A DNA stretch of 18,745 nt, taken from NCBI RefSeq assembly GCF_946479965.1, contig NZ_CAMLHX010000071.1:1-18745 (forward strand). The letters are read 5' to 3'. The notes below the pieces were generated by a model that was given only the letters and a program-made list of their open reading frames with translations, made no database searches and had not been told where the DNA came from. Source of the DNA: an uncultured Mucilaginibacter sp. GTDB lineage: Bacteria > Bacteroidota > Bacteroidia > Sphingobacteriales > Sphingobacteriaceae. Shown here piece after piece: positions 7,461-15,473 of this stretch. The stretch's first letter is position 1, and each line of letters begins with the position of its first letter. Made by a program: the position numbers and the translations under genes.

Positions 7461-8726
7461 TTATTTAAAGCTGAAAATAAGTGGAAATATAAAAGTGACG
7501 ATGATAGTCCACACAAAATAAACCGGCAGGTAGGTAGATATTACCTTTCCAACCTCGCTTATTTCTGTCCGTTTGTTAATGGTTCTGAAAAGACTTACTG
7601 TAACCAACACAAGATTAATAAGGATCAAAACATTTCCACCCATAATGGCCAATCTGTTTGGAGTGATGCCCAGGGTTGCAATGCGGAATACTATAGCAGA
7701 AAGCGCAACGCCGTTTACTATTATCGTCATAACAGATAAAAAGGTGAGGACCCACATCTCAAGCTTCGTTTTATTAGTTTTTGATGATTCGGCAACAGAG
7801 AAAAAGATAATTGCTAAAACGCCAACCAGCAAAGCGTTGAAAATTAACAGGAATTCGCGGTCGTTATATGGATTTTTGCCGGAGTAAACTATCGCTACCA
7901 GATAAACGACCAACATAACAGCAACCAACGGACTGAAAATACGGGCAATTACCGGGGATACTTTACCAACGAGTTGCGGGTTGGTTTGCGTAAGAAAAGT
8001 ACCTACAATTGGCGCTGCTGCAAGGCCGAATACCGCCACGTTTTTAAAGTAAAATTCTTCGATACGTAAACCGATAAGCGAGAACAGGCCAACTGTTATT
8101 GCGCTCATTATACCGCCTGCTATAAGTATTAACGCGGTCATCACAATCAGGTCCCCGTTGTATTTTAAGAAACTGAGTCGTTTTTGTACATTGTTTGCAG
8201 CTTCACCAACGTAAACAAAGCCCGTAATACACCATAATAGTAAAGCCAGGTGAATACATGATAGTATCAGCGTATCGCTGGTTTTAACATCAGGCAACAA
8301 ATTAATAAACACCATGCCGGCCAGCATTGCCGCAGCGCTTATGGCTATTTTGGTGGCGGATAGTTTATTCTTCCAGGCAAAATAAGCTGCAACAAAAGGG
8401 AAAACTACAAAGCCGATATTACGCGGGTAAAAGAACTCTTCTTTTATAGCGAAGAAATGCGGAAGCTTGGCAATTAAGCCTGCTATCAGCGATGTTAACA
8501 CAACGAATAACAGTTCTCCGCGTACGCCCCAACTGATCTCGTCACTTTCGTAATTAAGCCTTTCGTGCCAGAAATCAGCAAGCGGATTACCTTTAAGTTC
8601 GGGGTAAACCACATCAAATGCCCGCTTAAAAGGTGCTTTATTAGCGCGATACATCTTTTCTAAATGTGCGGGGTTATCTATATGAGAAAGCATCTCGTCT
8701 TTCATATTATTATCGTTTAGTTCCAT
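7461..8726 (-). CDS. DUF4153-like polytopic membrane protein
   Basis: About 421 residues from the ATG at 8726. An open frame continues upstream to a TTG at 8777, but that extension overlaps the preceding gene by 60 bases and looks non-native; the ATG at 8726 overlaps it by ten bases, a typical coupling arrangement, and an ATG at 8705 is also possible. The N-terminal ~65 residues are hydrophilic (S-H-I-D-N-P-A-H-L-E-K-M-Y), then roughly ten hydrophobic helices follow to the end. Near the C-terminus, R-I-A-T-L-G-I-T-P-N-R-L between helices resembles the conserved 'R-I-x-x-x-G-[IL]-T-P-x-R' of the DUF4153 family, which is my basis for the name. The function is unknown; no catalytic motif is visible. 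It is the second gene of an operon with the small protein at 8717-9055, and a strong terminator follows. Confidence 0.7.
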   Translation of the reverse strand: MELNDNNMKDEMLSHIDNPAHLEKMYRANKAPFKRAFDVVYPELKGNPLADFWHERLNYESDEISWGVRGELLFVVLTSLIAGLIAKLPHFFAIKEEFFYPRNIGFVVFPFVAAYFAWKNKLSATKIAISAAAMLAGMVFINLLPDVKTSDTLILSCIHLALLLWCITGFVYVGEAANNVQKRLSFLKYNGDLIVMTALILIAGGIMSAITVGLFSLIGLRIEEFYFKNVAVFGLAAAPIVGTFLTQTNPQLVGKVSPVIARIFSPLVAVMLVVYLVAIVYSGKNPYNDREFLLIFNALLVGVLAIIFFSVAESSKTNKTKLEMWVLTFLSVMTIIVNGVALSAIVFRIATLGITPNRLAIMGGNVLILINLVLVTVSLFRTINKRTEISEVGKVISTYLPVYFVWTIIVTFIFPLIFSFK

Positions 8727-9055
8727 AGCGTGCCGTTTAAACCTAACACAATGCCCATCCATAAACCAATAACGCAAATAATTGCTGTAAGCAGCAGAGT
8801 AAGCACTTTGTTCCAGCCATATTGGTTACGAAAATGCATCATAAAATGAGCCACTAAACCGCCCACAGCGCCTGAGAAAGGTGTGATGATGAATGGTTTC
8901 AACATCCAAAGTTGTCCCCATTCTGCCTGGGGATGTTTTACAGGCAGTATAAAAAGTGCGATTATTACAGCGCCAATACCTGCGCCTATGAGCATGCGTT
9001 TTACTAATGGGCTTGATTGCCCGGGTTGTACTGCTAAGTTATTTGCGTGTGTCAT
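8717..9055 (-). CDS. Small three-helix membrane protein, partner of the DUF4153-like gene
   Basis: A 112-residue integral membrane protein: a polar N-terminus (to about residue 18), helix 1 near 20-41, a loop containing HPQAEWGQLW, helix 2 near 52-73 with the glycine-rich G-A-V-G-G-L-V-A-H-F-M-M-H-F, then helix 3 near 83-108. No enzyme motif is seen. Similar small proteins in Bacteroidota are sometimes labelled 'potassium transporter KefB', but at this size it cannot be a KefB antiporter, and I would not use that name. Its stop codon overlaps the start of the DUF4153-like gene by ten bases, so the two are translationally coupled and probably act together in the inner membrane. The promoter at 9102-9133 and the inverted repeat over it suggest repressor control of the pair. 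Confidence 0.75.
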   Translation of the reverse strand: MTHANNLAVQPGQSSPLVKRMLIGAGIGAVIIALFILPVKHPQAEWGQLWMLKPFIITPFSGAVGGLVAHFMMHFRNQYGWNKVLTLLLTAIICVIGLWMGIVLGLNGTLWN

Positions 9056-9101
9056 TTTTGATGAATGTTTAACAAGTTTTCAAATAGTTTAATTTTCAAA
9101 A

Positions 9102-9133
9102 CAAAGATAAATAAAAGTACTTTGTATTTCAAA
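9102..9133 (-). promoter_or_regulatory. Promoter of the small membrane protein / DUF4153 operon
   Basis: On the minus strand TTTG (9133-9130) and TATCTTTG (9109-9102) are 20 bases apart, matching TTTG-N19-TAnnTTTG. The start codon lies 46 bases downstream of the -7 box. The -33 box is embedded in the inverted repeat at 9118-9136. Confidence 0.65.
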
Positions 9134-9136
9134 GTA
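9118..9136. promoter_or_regulatory. Putative operator: TACTTTG-N5-CAAAGTA inverted repeat
   Basis: TACTTTG (9118-9124) and CAAAGTA (9130-9136) are perfect inverted 7-mers around a five-base spacer. The repeat covers the -33 box and part of the spacer of the minus-strand promoter, an ideal place for a dimeric repressor. No regulator gene is adjacent in the window. Confidence 0.55.
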
Positions 9137-9285
9137 ATAAATTATTTATTTTTAAATAGACGGTATGAATAAATGCGCAAATCTTCCTACATTGTTTTGT
9201 TTCACCGTATTGTTTAGTTCTTCTATTTTCCATAATTTTATCACAATCCATTAACTGTTCATTTATTTACCTTACTACCGTCACA
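9137..9285. other. Intergenic AT-rich region ahead of the M16 peptidase gene
   Basis: These 149 bases lie between the operator and the M16 ATG. They are AT-rich and should contain the M16 promoter, but I cannot place a TTTG/TAnnTTTG pair with confidence; TAATTTTA at 9233-9240 is the nearest candidate. No Shine-Dalgarno sequence precedes the ATG. Confidence 0.4.
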
Positions 9286-12120
9286 ATGTTTAGAACAAGA
9301 CACTTTTTATGCTGTATTGCCGCACTTTGTATTACTACGTTTAGCGCCCATGCGCAAGCCAGATTAGTAGAGAAAGTAACCCGTAAGCCCGGCCAGCTAA
9401 TTATTCCCTACGAAAAATACGTGCTCCCTAACGGATTAACCGTTATAGTGCACGAGGACCATTCAGATCCGTTGGTACATGTTGATGTAACCTACCATGT
9501 AGGGTCGGCACGCGAGCAGATAGGCAAATCAGGCTTCGCGCATTTTTTTGAACACATGATGTTTCAAGGCTCGGATAACGTTGCCGATGAGGAACTGATT
9601 AAGATCGTCTCTGAAGGGGGAGGTACCAATAATGGTACTACTAACCGTGACCGTACCAATTATTTTGAAACAGTACCCAATAATCAACTGGAGAAAATGC
9701 TTTGGCTGGAAGCCGACCGCATGGGTTTTTTGCTTGATGCTGTTACCCAACAAAAATTTGAGATACAACGTGCCACCGTAAAAAATGAGCGCGGACAAAG
9801 CTATGACAACCGTCAATATGGTTTAATGTACGAGAAAACTTCAGCCGCGCTATATCCATATGGCCACCCTTATTCATGGATGACCATTGGTTATCTTGAA
9901 GATTTGAATAAAGGCAACGTTAACGATCTGAAAAATTTCTTTTTACGCTGGTACGGGCCCAACAATGCAGTGCTTACTGTGGGGGGCGATGTAAAGCCCG
10001 CACAAGTGGTAAAACTGGCCGAAAAATACTTTGGCCCTATAAAACGTGGTCCGGCGGTAAGCACAATGAAGTTGCCCGCTCCGGTATTAACTGCAGACCG
10101 TTATGTGTCTTACGAGGATAATGTGCGCTTTCCGCGCCTTTTGATGACTTTCCCTACGGTGCCCGCTTATCACCCTGATGAGGTGCCGCTTGATGTGCTG
10201 GCCGAGATATTGGGGCAGGGCAAAAATTCTATCTTGTATAAAAATCTTACAAAGCCACAAAAATCATTATTGGCCAACGCAAGCCACCCTTGCGCTGAAC
10301 TGGCGGGCGAGTTTTCTATAGATGTGGTGCCTTCGCCGGGACATTCATTGGCCGAGATGGAAAAAATAGTGCGTGATGCTTTTGATGAATTCGAAAAGAC
10401 AGGCGTGAGCGATGAGGTTGCGAAACGTATTATTGCCACCCGGCAAGCGCAGATTGTTAACCAGTTAGCCAGCGTGTCCGGAAAAGTATCAAACCTTGCC
10501 AGTTACCTAACTTTAACAGGCAACGCCAACTATTATCCAAAAGATCTGAAACGCTATCAATCTGTTACTAAAGCAGATGTAATGCGGGTGTTTAATACCT
10601 ATATTAAAGGCAAGCATGCTGTTATTTTAAGCGTTTATCCAAAAGGTAAGCCCGAAGAAGTAGCACATGCCGATAATTATAAGGTAGATGCTTCAAATTA
10701 TAAAGCTCCAAAAGATGAATATAGTGGCTTAAAATATGTTAAAGCAAAGGACAATTTTAACCGCAAAAAGCAACCAGCGGCGGGACCTAACCCTGTAGTA
10801 AAGCTGCCTGTTTTTTGGCAAAGCAAAACAGCTAACGGCATCACCATAATGGGTGCAAAAAGCGATGAAATACCGGCTGTTACCCTATTACTTTCAACAA
10901 AAGGCGGGCATTTACTTGAGCCTGTCGGAAAAGCAGGCATAGCATCACTAACAGCGCAAATGTTAGGCGAAGCATCTGAGCATTATACTGCCGAGGAGCT
11001 AAGTACCCGCTTAGGTATGTTGGGCTCGTCAATCTCCTTTAGCAGCAACGCGTCGCGGGCGTATGTTAGCGTTTACAGCTTTACCAAAAACCTTGACCCA
11101 ACTCTGGCGCTGCTTGAAGAGCGTTTATTTCACCCGCGATTTGATAAAGACGATTTTGACCGGTTAAAAAAGCAACGGTTGGAGCAGATCAAAAATCAGC
11201 AAACGGACGCATCTGCCTTGTCGCAGGTGGCATTTTTAAAGGCCTTATACGGCGAGGGAAACTTTATGGGGATATCGCCAACCGGTACCGTAGAAAGTGT
11301 TTCTGCTATAACGCTTGATGATGTGAAGGCTTATTATAAAGCTAATTATTCGCCTATGGCTACTAACCTTGTTGTAGTTGGAGATATTGATCAGGCCGCT
11401 ATTACACCTAAGTTGAGTTTCCTTAAAAAATGGCAGGGTGCCGATTTAAGCTTGCCTAAAATTCCGGCGGGTAGGGCGGTACCCCAAACGCAGATATTTT
11501 TGGTTAATAAAGACAAAGCTCCGCAATCAGAGATCCGCCTTGGCTATTTAGCATTGCCATATGATGCCACCGGCGACTATTACAAGGCCGGTTTGATGAA
11601 CTATGTATTAGGAGAGGCGTTTAACAGCAGACTAAATTTGAAGCTGCGTGAAGAAAAGGGCTATACTTATGGTGCAGGCTCGTACTTTACGGGTTCTGAG
11701 GTTCTTGGTTATTTTATTGCCACGGCCGGTGTAAGAGCAAATGTGACCGACAGCGCGGTATACGAATTTATGAGTGATATACGTCTTTTCAGAGAGCAAG
11801 GGATAACCGACCAGGAACTGGCTTTTGTTAAAAGCGCCATCGGACAGAGCAAGGCGCTTAAATATGAAACTGCTCTGCAAAAAGCATACTTTTTAGATGA
11901 TATAGCCAGGTACAAACTTGATCCTGATTTTATCACTAAGCAGAACGAAATACTTAAAAATATTACTAAAGCCGAGATAAATGCCCTAGCAAAAAAATAT
12001 TTGCCAATTGAAAATATGGTGATTGTTGTTGTTGGTGACAAGGCATCCATCAAACCGGGCTTAGAAAAGTTGGGTTATCCGATAACCGAGTTGGACATGG
12101 AAGGACGTCCTGTTAAGTAA
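9286..12120 (+). CDS. Secreted two-domain M16 (pitrilysin-like) zinc peptidase
   Basis: A 944-residue exported peptidase. The signal peptide spans residues 1-24 (cleavage near AHAQ). The N-terminal half (about 40-470) is the active M16 unit, with the inverted zinc motif H-F-F-E-H at 86-90 and the distal glutamate in K-N-E-R (Glu168), the expected HXXEH-x~77-E. The C-terminal half (about 510-930) lacks HXXEH (its equivalent is around A-G-I-A-S-L-T-A-Q-M-L-G, 550-561) but keeps the substrate-binding pair R-E-E-K-G-Y-T-Y (Arg788, Tyr795) typical of the inactive M16 partner domain. So both half-barrels are fused in one chain, as in pitrilysin-type proteins, and together would enclose peptide substrates in the periplasm. 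A linker rich in K and P (about 453-505) joins the halves. The gene stands alone and ends in a perfect hairpin shared with the convergent exporter gene. Confidence 0.92.
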   Translation: MFRTRHFLCCIAALCITTFSAHAQARLVEKVTRKPGQLIIPYEKYVLPNGLTVIVHEDHSDPLVHVDVTYHVGSAREQIGKSGFAHFFEHMMFQGSDNVADEELIKIVSEGGGTNNGTTNRDRTNYFETVPNNQLEKMLWLEADRMGFLLDAVTQQKFEIQRATVKNERGQSYDNRQYGLMYEKTSAALYPYGHPYSWMTIGYLEDLNKGNVNDLKNFFLRWYGPNNAVLTVGGDVKPAQVVKLAEKYFGPIKRGPAVSTMKLPAPVLTADRYVSYEDNVRFPRLLMTFPTVPAYHPDEVPLDVLAEILGQGKNSILYKNLTKPQKSLLANASHPCAELAGEFSIDVVPSPGHSLAEMEKIVRDAFDEFEKTGVSDEVAKRIIATRQAQIVNQLASVSGKVSNLASYLTLTGNANYYPKDLKRYQSVTKADVMRVFNTYIKGKHAVILSVYPKGKPEEVAHADNYKVDASNYKAPKDEYSGLKYVKAKDNFNRKKQPAAGPNPVVKLPVFWQSKTANGITIMGAKSDEIPAVTLLLSTKGGHLLEPVGKAGIASLTAQMLGEASEHYTAEELSTRLGMLGSSISFSSNASRAYVSVYSFTKNLDPTLALLEERLFHPRFDKDDFDRLKKQRLEQIKNQQTDASALSQVAFLKALYGEGNFMGISPTGTVESVSAITLDDVKAYYKANYSPMATNLVVVGDIDQAAITPKLSFLKKWQGADLSLPKIPAGRAVPQTQIFLVNKDKAPQSEIRLGYLALPYDATGDYYKAGLMNYVLGEAFNSRLNLKLREEKGYTYGAGSYFTGSEVLGYFIATAGVRANVTDSAVYEFMSDIRLFREQGITDQELAFVKSAIGQSKALKYETALQKAYFLDDIARYKLDPDFITKQNEILKNITKAEINALAKKYLPIENMVIVVVGDKASIKPGLEKLGYPITELDMEGRPVK

Positions 12121-12133
12121 AAGAGAAAATAGT

Positions 12134-12169
12134 AATAAAGAAAGGGATCGATAGATCCCTTTCTTTATT
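12134..12169. terminator. Bidirectional terminator between M16 and SMR genes
   Basis: AATAAAGAAAGGGATC (12134-12149) and its perfect reverse complement (12154-12169) form a 16-bp stem with the four-base loop GATA. T-rich arms on both strands allow it to stop the plus-strand M16 transcript (14 bases after the stop) and the minus-strand SMR transcript (22 bases after the stop). Confidence 0.9.
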
Positions 12170-12190
12170 TAGTAAGATACCGAAAACGAG

Positions 12191-12520
12191 CTATTGGTGT
12201 GAAACGGCTTTTAAACCAATTATAGAACCAATAAGCGTGGTGATGAAGAACAACCGCCAAAATGTTGCGGGATCTTTAAAAACAACTATCCCCATAATTA
12301 CCGTTCCGACAGCGCCTATGCCGGTCCACACCGCGTAAGCGGTGCCGATTGGTAAGGTTTGGGTTGCCTTTACCAGCAATATCATACTTAAAGACATGGT
12401 AACTACAAAGCCTGCAAACCACCAATACATTTCTGTTCCCGATGTCTCTTTAACTTTACCCAGGCAGGACGCAAATGCTACCTCACATAATCCTGCAATA
12501 ATTATGATGATCCAATTCAT
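12191..12520 (-). CDS. SMR family exporter, Gdx/SugE subtype
   Basis: A 109-residue four-helix small multidrug resistance protein. The essential membrane glutamate is Glu13 in A-G-L-C-E-V-A-F-A. The second and third helices contain P-I-G-T-A-Y-A-V-W-T-G-I-G-A-V-G-T; the T-G-I-G-A-V-G-T form is that of the Gdx (formerly SugE) guanidinium/H+ antiporters rather than the S-G-V-G of EmrE/QacE multidrug pumps, so guanidinium export is the likelier role (inference from family). Gdx proteins work as antiparallel dual-topology homodimers in the inner membrane; this is a single gene, consistent with that and unlike paired SMR heterodimers. Only 55 bases separate it from the response regulator upstream, too little for a typical guanidine riboswitch, and none is visible. 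It may be read from its own -7 element or from the two-component operon. Confidence 0.9.
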   Translation of the reverse strand: MNWIIIIIAGLCEVAFASCLGKVKETSGTEMYWWFAGFVVTMSLSMILLVKATQTLPIGTAYAVWTGIGAVGTVIMGIVVFKDPATFWRLFFITTLIGSIIGLKAVSHQ

Positions 12521-12533
12521 AGGTGTTTTGAGG

Positions 12534-12541
12534 CAAAGATA
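12534..12541 (-). promoter_or_regulatory. Possible -7 element of the SMR gene
   Basis: The minus strand reads TATCTTTG, an exact TAnnTTTG match, 13 bases before the start codon. No clear TTTG lies about 19 bases further upstream (the closest is TTTC at 23 bases). If active, the leader would be only a few bases long. Confidence 0.4.
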
Positions 12542-12575
12542 GGAATTGGATAAGTACCGCCGATGAAATTGTTAT

Positions 12576-13208
12576 CTATATGATCTTACGCTCGTAAGCA
12601 TATTTGAGTAAACCCACCACTGTTTGGGTGTTTGTTTTTCTGAAAATATTTTTGCGATGGGTCTCTATTGTGCGCTCACTGATAAACAATAAATGGGCAA
12701 TTTGTTTATTGCTGTACTCACGCTCAATCATTCTGATGATCTCTATTTCGCGATCAGTAAGGTGATTGCCCTCCTGGTTATCTTTGTAGGCTTCAACCAG
12801 TCGCTTGGTAATATCTGCGCTGTAATAGTTGCCACCGGTCGCTATTTTTTTAAGGGCTTCTTCTAACTCTTGTATCCCCGTGTTTTTTAAGATGAAGCCG
12901 GATACGCCTGCATCCATCATCTCGCTTACTACCATGCTATCACCAAACATGGATAGTGCAAGCACTTTAATGTCGGGATACTGTTTGCGTACATGTCGCG
13001 TAAGTTCAGCGCCACTCATGCCGGTCATACTAACATCAGTGAGTAAAATATTTACCGGGGTCTCTTTAAGCAGGTCCATTGCCTTTTCAGGATCATTACT
13101 CACGCCGGCTATCTCAAACCCGGGGATAGCTTTAATGAGCATACTTAAACCATCAATCACCATTTGGTGATCGTCAACAATAAATATTTTATAAATGGTT
13201 GTCATCAT
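12576..13208 (-). CDS. LuxR/NarL-type response regulator
   Basis: A 210-residue two-component response regulator. The receiver domain (about 5-125) has the acidic pair Asp12-Asp13 (I-V-D-D-H), the phosphoacceptor Asp58 (L-L-T-D-V-S-M), the switch serine Ser86 (A-L-S-M-F) and Lys108 (F-I-L-K-N), all intact. The C-terminal helix-turn-helix (about 147-205) is of the NarL/FixJ type: L-T-D-R-E-I-E-I-I-R, then S-N-K-Q-I-A-H-L-L-F-I-S-E-R-T-I-E-T-H-R-K-N-I, the recognition helix. It should bind DNA as a dimer when phosphorylated. The gene begins four bases after the stop of the TPR histidine kinase on the same strand, and ATG codons at 13208 and 13205 are both possible starts. The kinase is its cognate partner by context. 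The target genes are unknown. Confidence 0.93.
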   Translation of the reverse strand: MMTTIYKIFIVDDHQMVIDGLSMLIKAIPGFEIAGVSNDPEKAMDLLKETPVNILLTDVSMTGMSGAELTRHVRKQYPDIKVLALSMFGDSMVVSEMMDAGVSGFILKNTGIQELEEALKKIATGGNYYSADITKRLVEAYKDNQEGNHLTDREIEIIRMIEREYSNKQIAHLLFISERTIETHRKNIFRKTNTQTVVGLLKYAYERKII

Positions 13209-13212
13209 TAAT

Positions 13213-15237
13213 TCAGGTTAAAGGTACATAAATGGCTACCAACGTGCCTTTGCCCGGCGCAGACGAAAAATCAACAGTACCCTTAAGGTAGGTTAGGCGG
13301 GTAATGATATTTTTTATGCCAATGCCTTCAAAATTTTCCTTTTTGTGGGTATCAAAGCCTTTGCCGTTATCTTCAACCATGGCGCTAACGCCACCCTCGT
13401 CCCTGGCAAGCTGTATGTCCAGCCTGCTTGCCTCGGCATGCTTTATTACGTTGTTTACGCATTCCTGTAAAATACGGTATAACACAATTTCGGTATTACT
13501 ATCCAGTCTTTCGGCAAGGCCCGATGTTTCAACTGTAACTTTCAGTTTATCGCCATCTATTTTGGTTACAAAATCCTTAACAGCGCTTGCCAGGCCCGTT
13601 TTTAAAAGAATATTAGGCATCATTTGGTGGGCAATGGTGCGCACCTCTTTACAGCTCTCATCAACAAGCGCCATTGTTTTATCGGCTAAAAGCGCATCCT
13701 CTGTTTTGCTAAAATCAATGCGGCCCAGCAAACTGGCTAAATTTAACCGTACTACCGAGAACGTTTGCCCTACGCCATCATGCAGATCAGCGGCAATACG
13801 TTTACGCTCGCGCTCTTCAGCCTCGATGATACCTTTTGATGCGATGGTTTGCTGATGAATAACTTCTGCCTGTAAACGCGCTTCTTGTTTTAACTTATAA
13901 CGATTGTAAAATAGAGCAGCTAATATTAATATGATAAAGAATGAACCGCTTATTATGCCTATGGTGGTATTGCTCTGTGATATTTTAAGTTGTTGAACGG
14001 CGGTTTGATGATTTAATAAGGCGATTTGTTTTTCCTTTTTCTCCGTCTCGTATTTAGTTTGCAACTCCTGTATGGTTTTTGAGTTGGCATCATTAAATAA
14101 AGTGTCGTTTGTTTTATGAAACCTGTTCAGGTAATCATAGGCTTTGGTCATATCGCCTTTGTTTTTGTATAGCTGCGCCAGTTCATCGTAAATACGCATC
14201 CGCTCTTTTAGCAATCCGGCTTGATTACTTATGTCGAGAGCCTCCAGATAATACTGTTCGGCTTTTACATAATCTTTAATGCTGCTGTACGCTTCCCCTA
14301 ATTTGATAAGCGATTTTACAATAGCCGGTTTTTTACCTATCTCTCTGCGTTTTGCCAAGGCCTTTAAACTATAATCAATCGCCATAGCATAATGGCCCTG
14401 CTGATACTCCATTTCACCCAAGTTACTGTAGGCTGTTGCAATTGCAGTAGGGTAATTAACTTTTGATGCATATAAAATGGCATTATCAAAGTTAAGTTTA
14501 GCCACCTTAAAATCATCCTGGTCAAGCGCTATGCCCGCTATGTTATTGTAAGCGGTTGCCATGCTGGCGTAGTTATTCGTTTTTGTGTGCAACCGCAGCG
14601 CATTTTGCGCGTATTGCGAAGCCAGCTTATAATTTTTCTGGTCCCAATATATTACGCAAATATTGCTGGATAATTTTGCCTGCATAGGCTCGTCGGCGTA
14701 TTTTTCGGCCACTGTTATAGCTTTAACATAATTATCAAGCGCGGGCGTATAATTACCCTGTTCGTAATAAATTATGCCGATGCTGTTATAGGTAGCAGAC
14801 AGCAGAGGGTCGTTAGTTTCCCGGCGGATCTTTAACGCTTTTTTATGGTATTCAAACGCCTTTTCGTAATTATCAAGACTGTACCACGTACCGCCCAGGT
14901 TGTTGTAAGCCTTTGCAATTCGCGTTTGATCATTGGTCTTTTGATAGTAGCTCAGGGCCTCTGTAAAATACTTTAAGGCATCGTTGTATTTGTCTTTAGC
15001 ATCATAAATTAAACCGGTAAGGTTAAGAGCATCTCCTAATACATCGTACATTTTTGTTTGCCGGGTTTGGCGGATAACTTCATTTGTTATAGCAAAGGCG
15101 CTGTCAGGCTTTGTTTTCCTTAACTCGTCGGCTAATTTTAGTTGTTTCTCCAACTTTGCAGCGGTGTTGGTAGTCGCGGTCTGCGCCACCAGGCAATAAG
15201 GCAGTAAAAGTATTAACGTCAAAATATAAAGCCTCAT
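13213..15237 (-). CDS. TPR-containing sensor histidine kinase (HisKA_3 type)
   Basis: A 674-residue sensor kinase. Order of parts: signal peptide (1-18, ending LVAQ); about seven tetratricopeptide repeats (roughly 65-375, e.g. A-Y-N-N-L-G-x-x-Y near 110 and S-N-L-G-E-M-E-Y-Q-Q-G near 271), which would be periplasmic; a coiled-coil-like stretch (385-420); one transmembrane helix (425-444); a short cytoplasmic coiled coil; the HisKA_3 dimerisation domain with phosphoacceptor His486 in A-D-L-H-D-G-V-G-Q; and the HATPase domain with the N box (E-C-V-N-N-V-I-K-H, 592-600), G1 box D-N-G-K-G-F-D (623-629) and G2 G-I-G-I-K-N-I (638-644). All catalytic motifs are present. This NarX-like kinase would phosphorylate the LuxR-type regulator four bases downstream. 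The signal sensed by the TPR region is unknown; TPRs suggest a protein or peptide ligand (inference). Confidence 0.93.
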   Translation of the reverse strand: MRLYILTLILLLPYCLVAQTATTNTAAKLEKQLKLADELRKTKPDSAFAITNEVIRQTRQTKMYDVLGDALNLTGLIYDAKDKYNDALKYFTEALSYYQKTNDQTRIAKAYNNLGGTWYSLDNYEKAFEYHKKALKIRRETNDPLLSATYNSIGIIYYEQGNYTPALDNYVKAITVAEKYADEPMQAKLSSNICVIYWDQKNYKLASQYAQNALRLHTKTNNYASMATAYNNIAGIALDQDDFKVAKLNFDNAILYASKVNYPTAIATAYSNLGEMEYQQGHYAMAIDYSLKALAKRREIGKKPAIVKSLIKLGEAYSSIKDYVKAEQYYLEALDISNQAGLLKERMRIYDELAQLYKNKGDMTKAYDYLNRFHKTNDTLFNDANSKTIQELQTKYETEKKEKQIALLNHQTAVQQLKISQSNTTIGIISGSFFIILILAALFYNRYKLKQEARLQAEVIHQQTIASKGIIEAEERERKRIAADLHDGVGQTFSVVRLNLASLLGRIDFSKTEDALLADKTMALVDESCKEVRTIAHQMMPNILLKTGLASAVKDFVTKIDGDKLKVTVETSGLAERLDSNTEIVLYRILQECVNNVIKHAEASRLDIQLARDEGGVSAMVEDNGKGFDTHKKENFEGIGIKNIITRLTYLKGTVDFSSAPGKGTLVAIYVPLT

Positions 15238-15455
15238 TTTTTGATGGGATGATCCGGTTTAACTATCAGGGATTTGACAATTTGAATATGCTTATTTTTT
15301 TTTAATTAATAAGTGCTGATAAATACGGATCGGCGATGCAAGTTGACCAATATAAATATAGTAAGCAATGCCGTGTTAAGGGCATCTTTAATTGCGTGTA
15401 AAAGGGTACTTCATCCACGGCGTAAGTGTTGGCTGCGTAAACTACGTAGTAAAAG

Positions 15456-15473
15456 ATACCGTTGCAACGGTAT
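15456..15473. promoter_or_regulatory. Perfect 18-bp palindrome, putative operator
   Basis: ATACCGTTGCAACGGTAT is identical to its reverse complement over all 18 bases. Its right end touches the proposed -33 box of the TIG lipoprotein gene. There is no T tract and no upstream gene on the plus strand to terminate, so protein binding is a better explanation than a terminator. Confidence 0.55.

Noticed and set aside
8727..8777. Upstream extension of the DUF4153-like gene to a TTG codon
   Set aside because: It would lie entirely within the preceding gene, and the ATG at 8726 gives the usual short overlap and a more natural N-terminus.
9159..9282. Long-range inverted 7-mers GACGGTA (9159-9165) and TACCGTC (9276-9282) flanking the M16 leader region
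   Set aside because: Seven matched bases separated by 110 are expected by chance, and no supporting structure joins them.
12521..12575. Possible guanidine riboswitch before the Gdx-type SMR gene
   Set aside because: Only 55 bases are available and none of the expected conserved helices can be seen.
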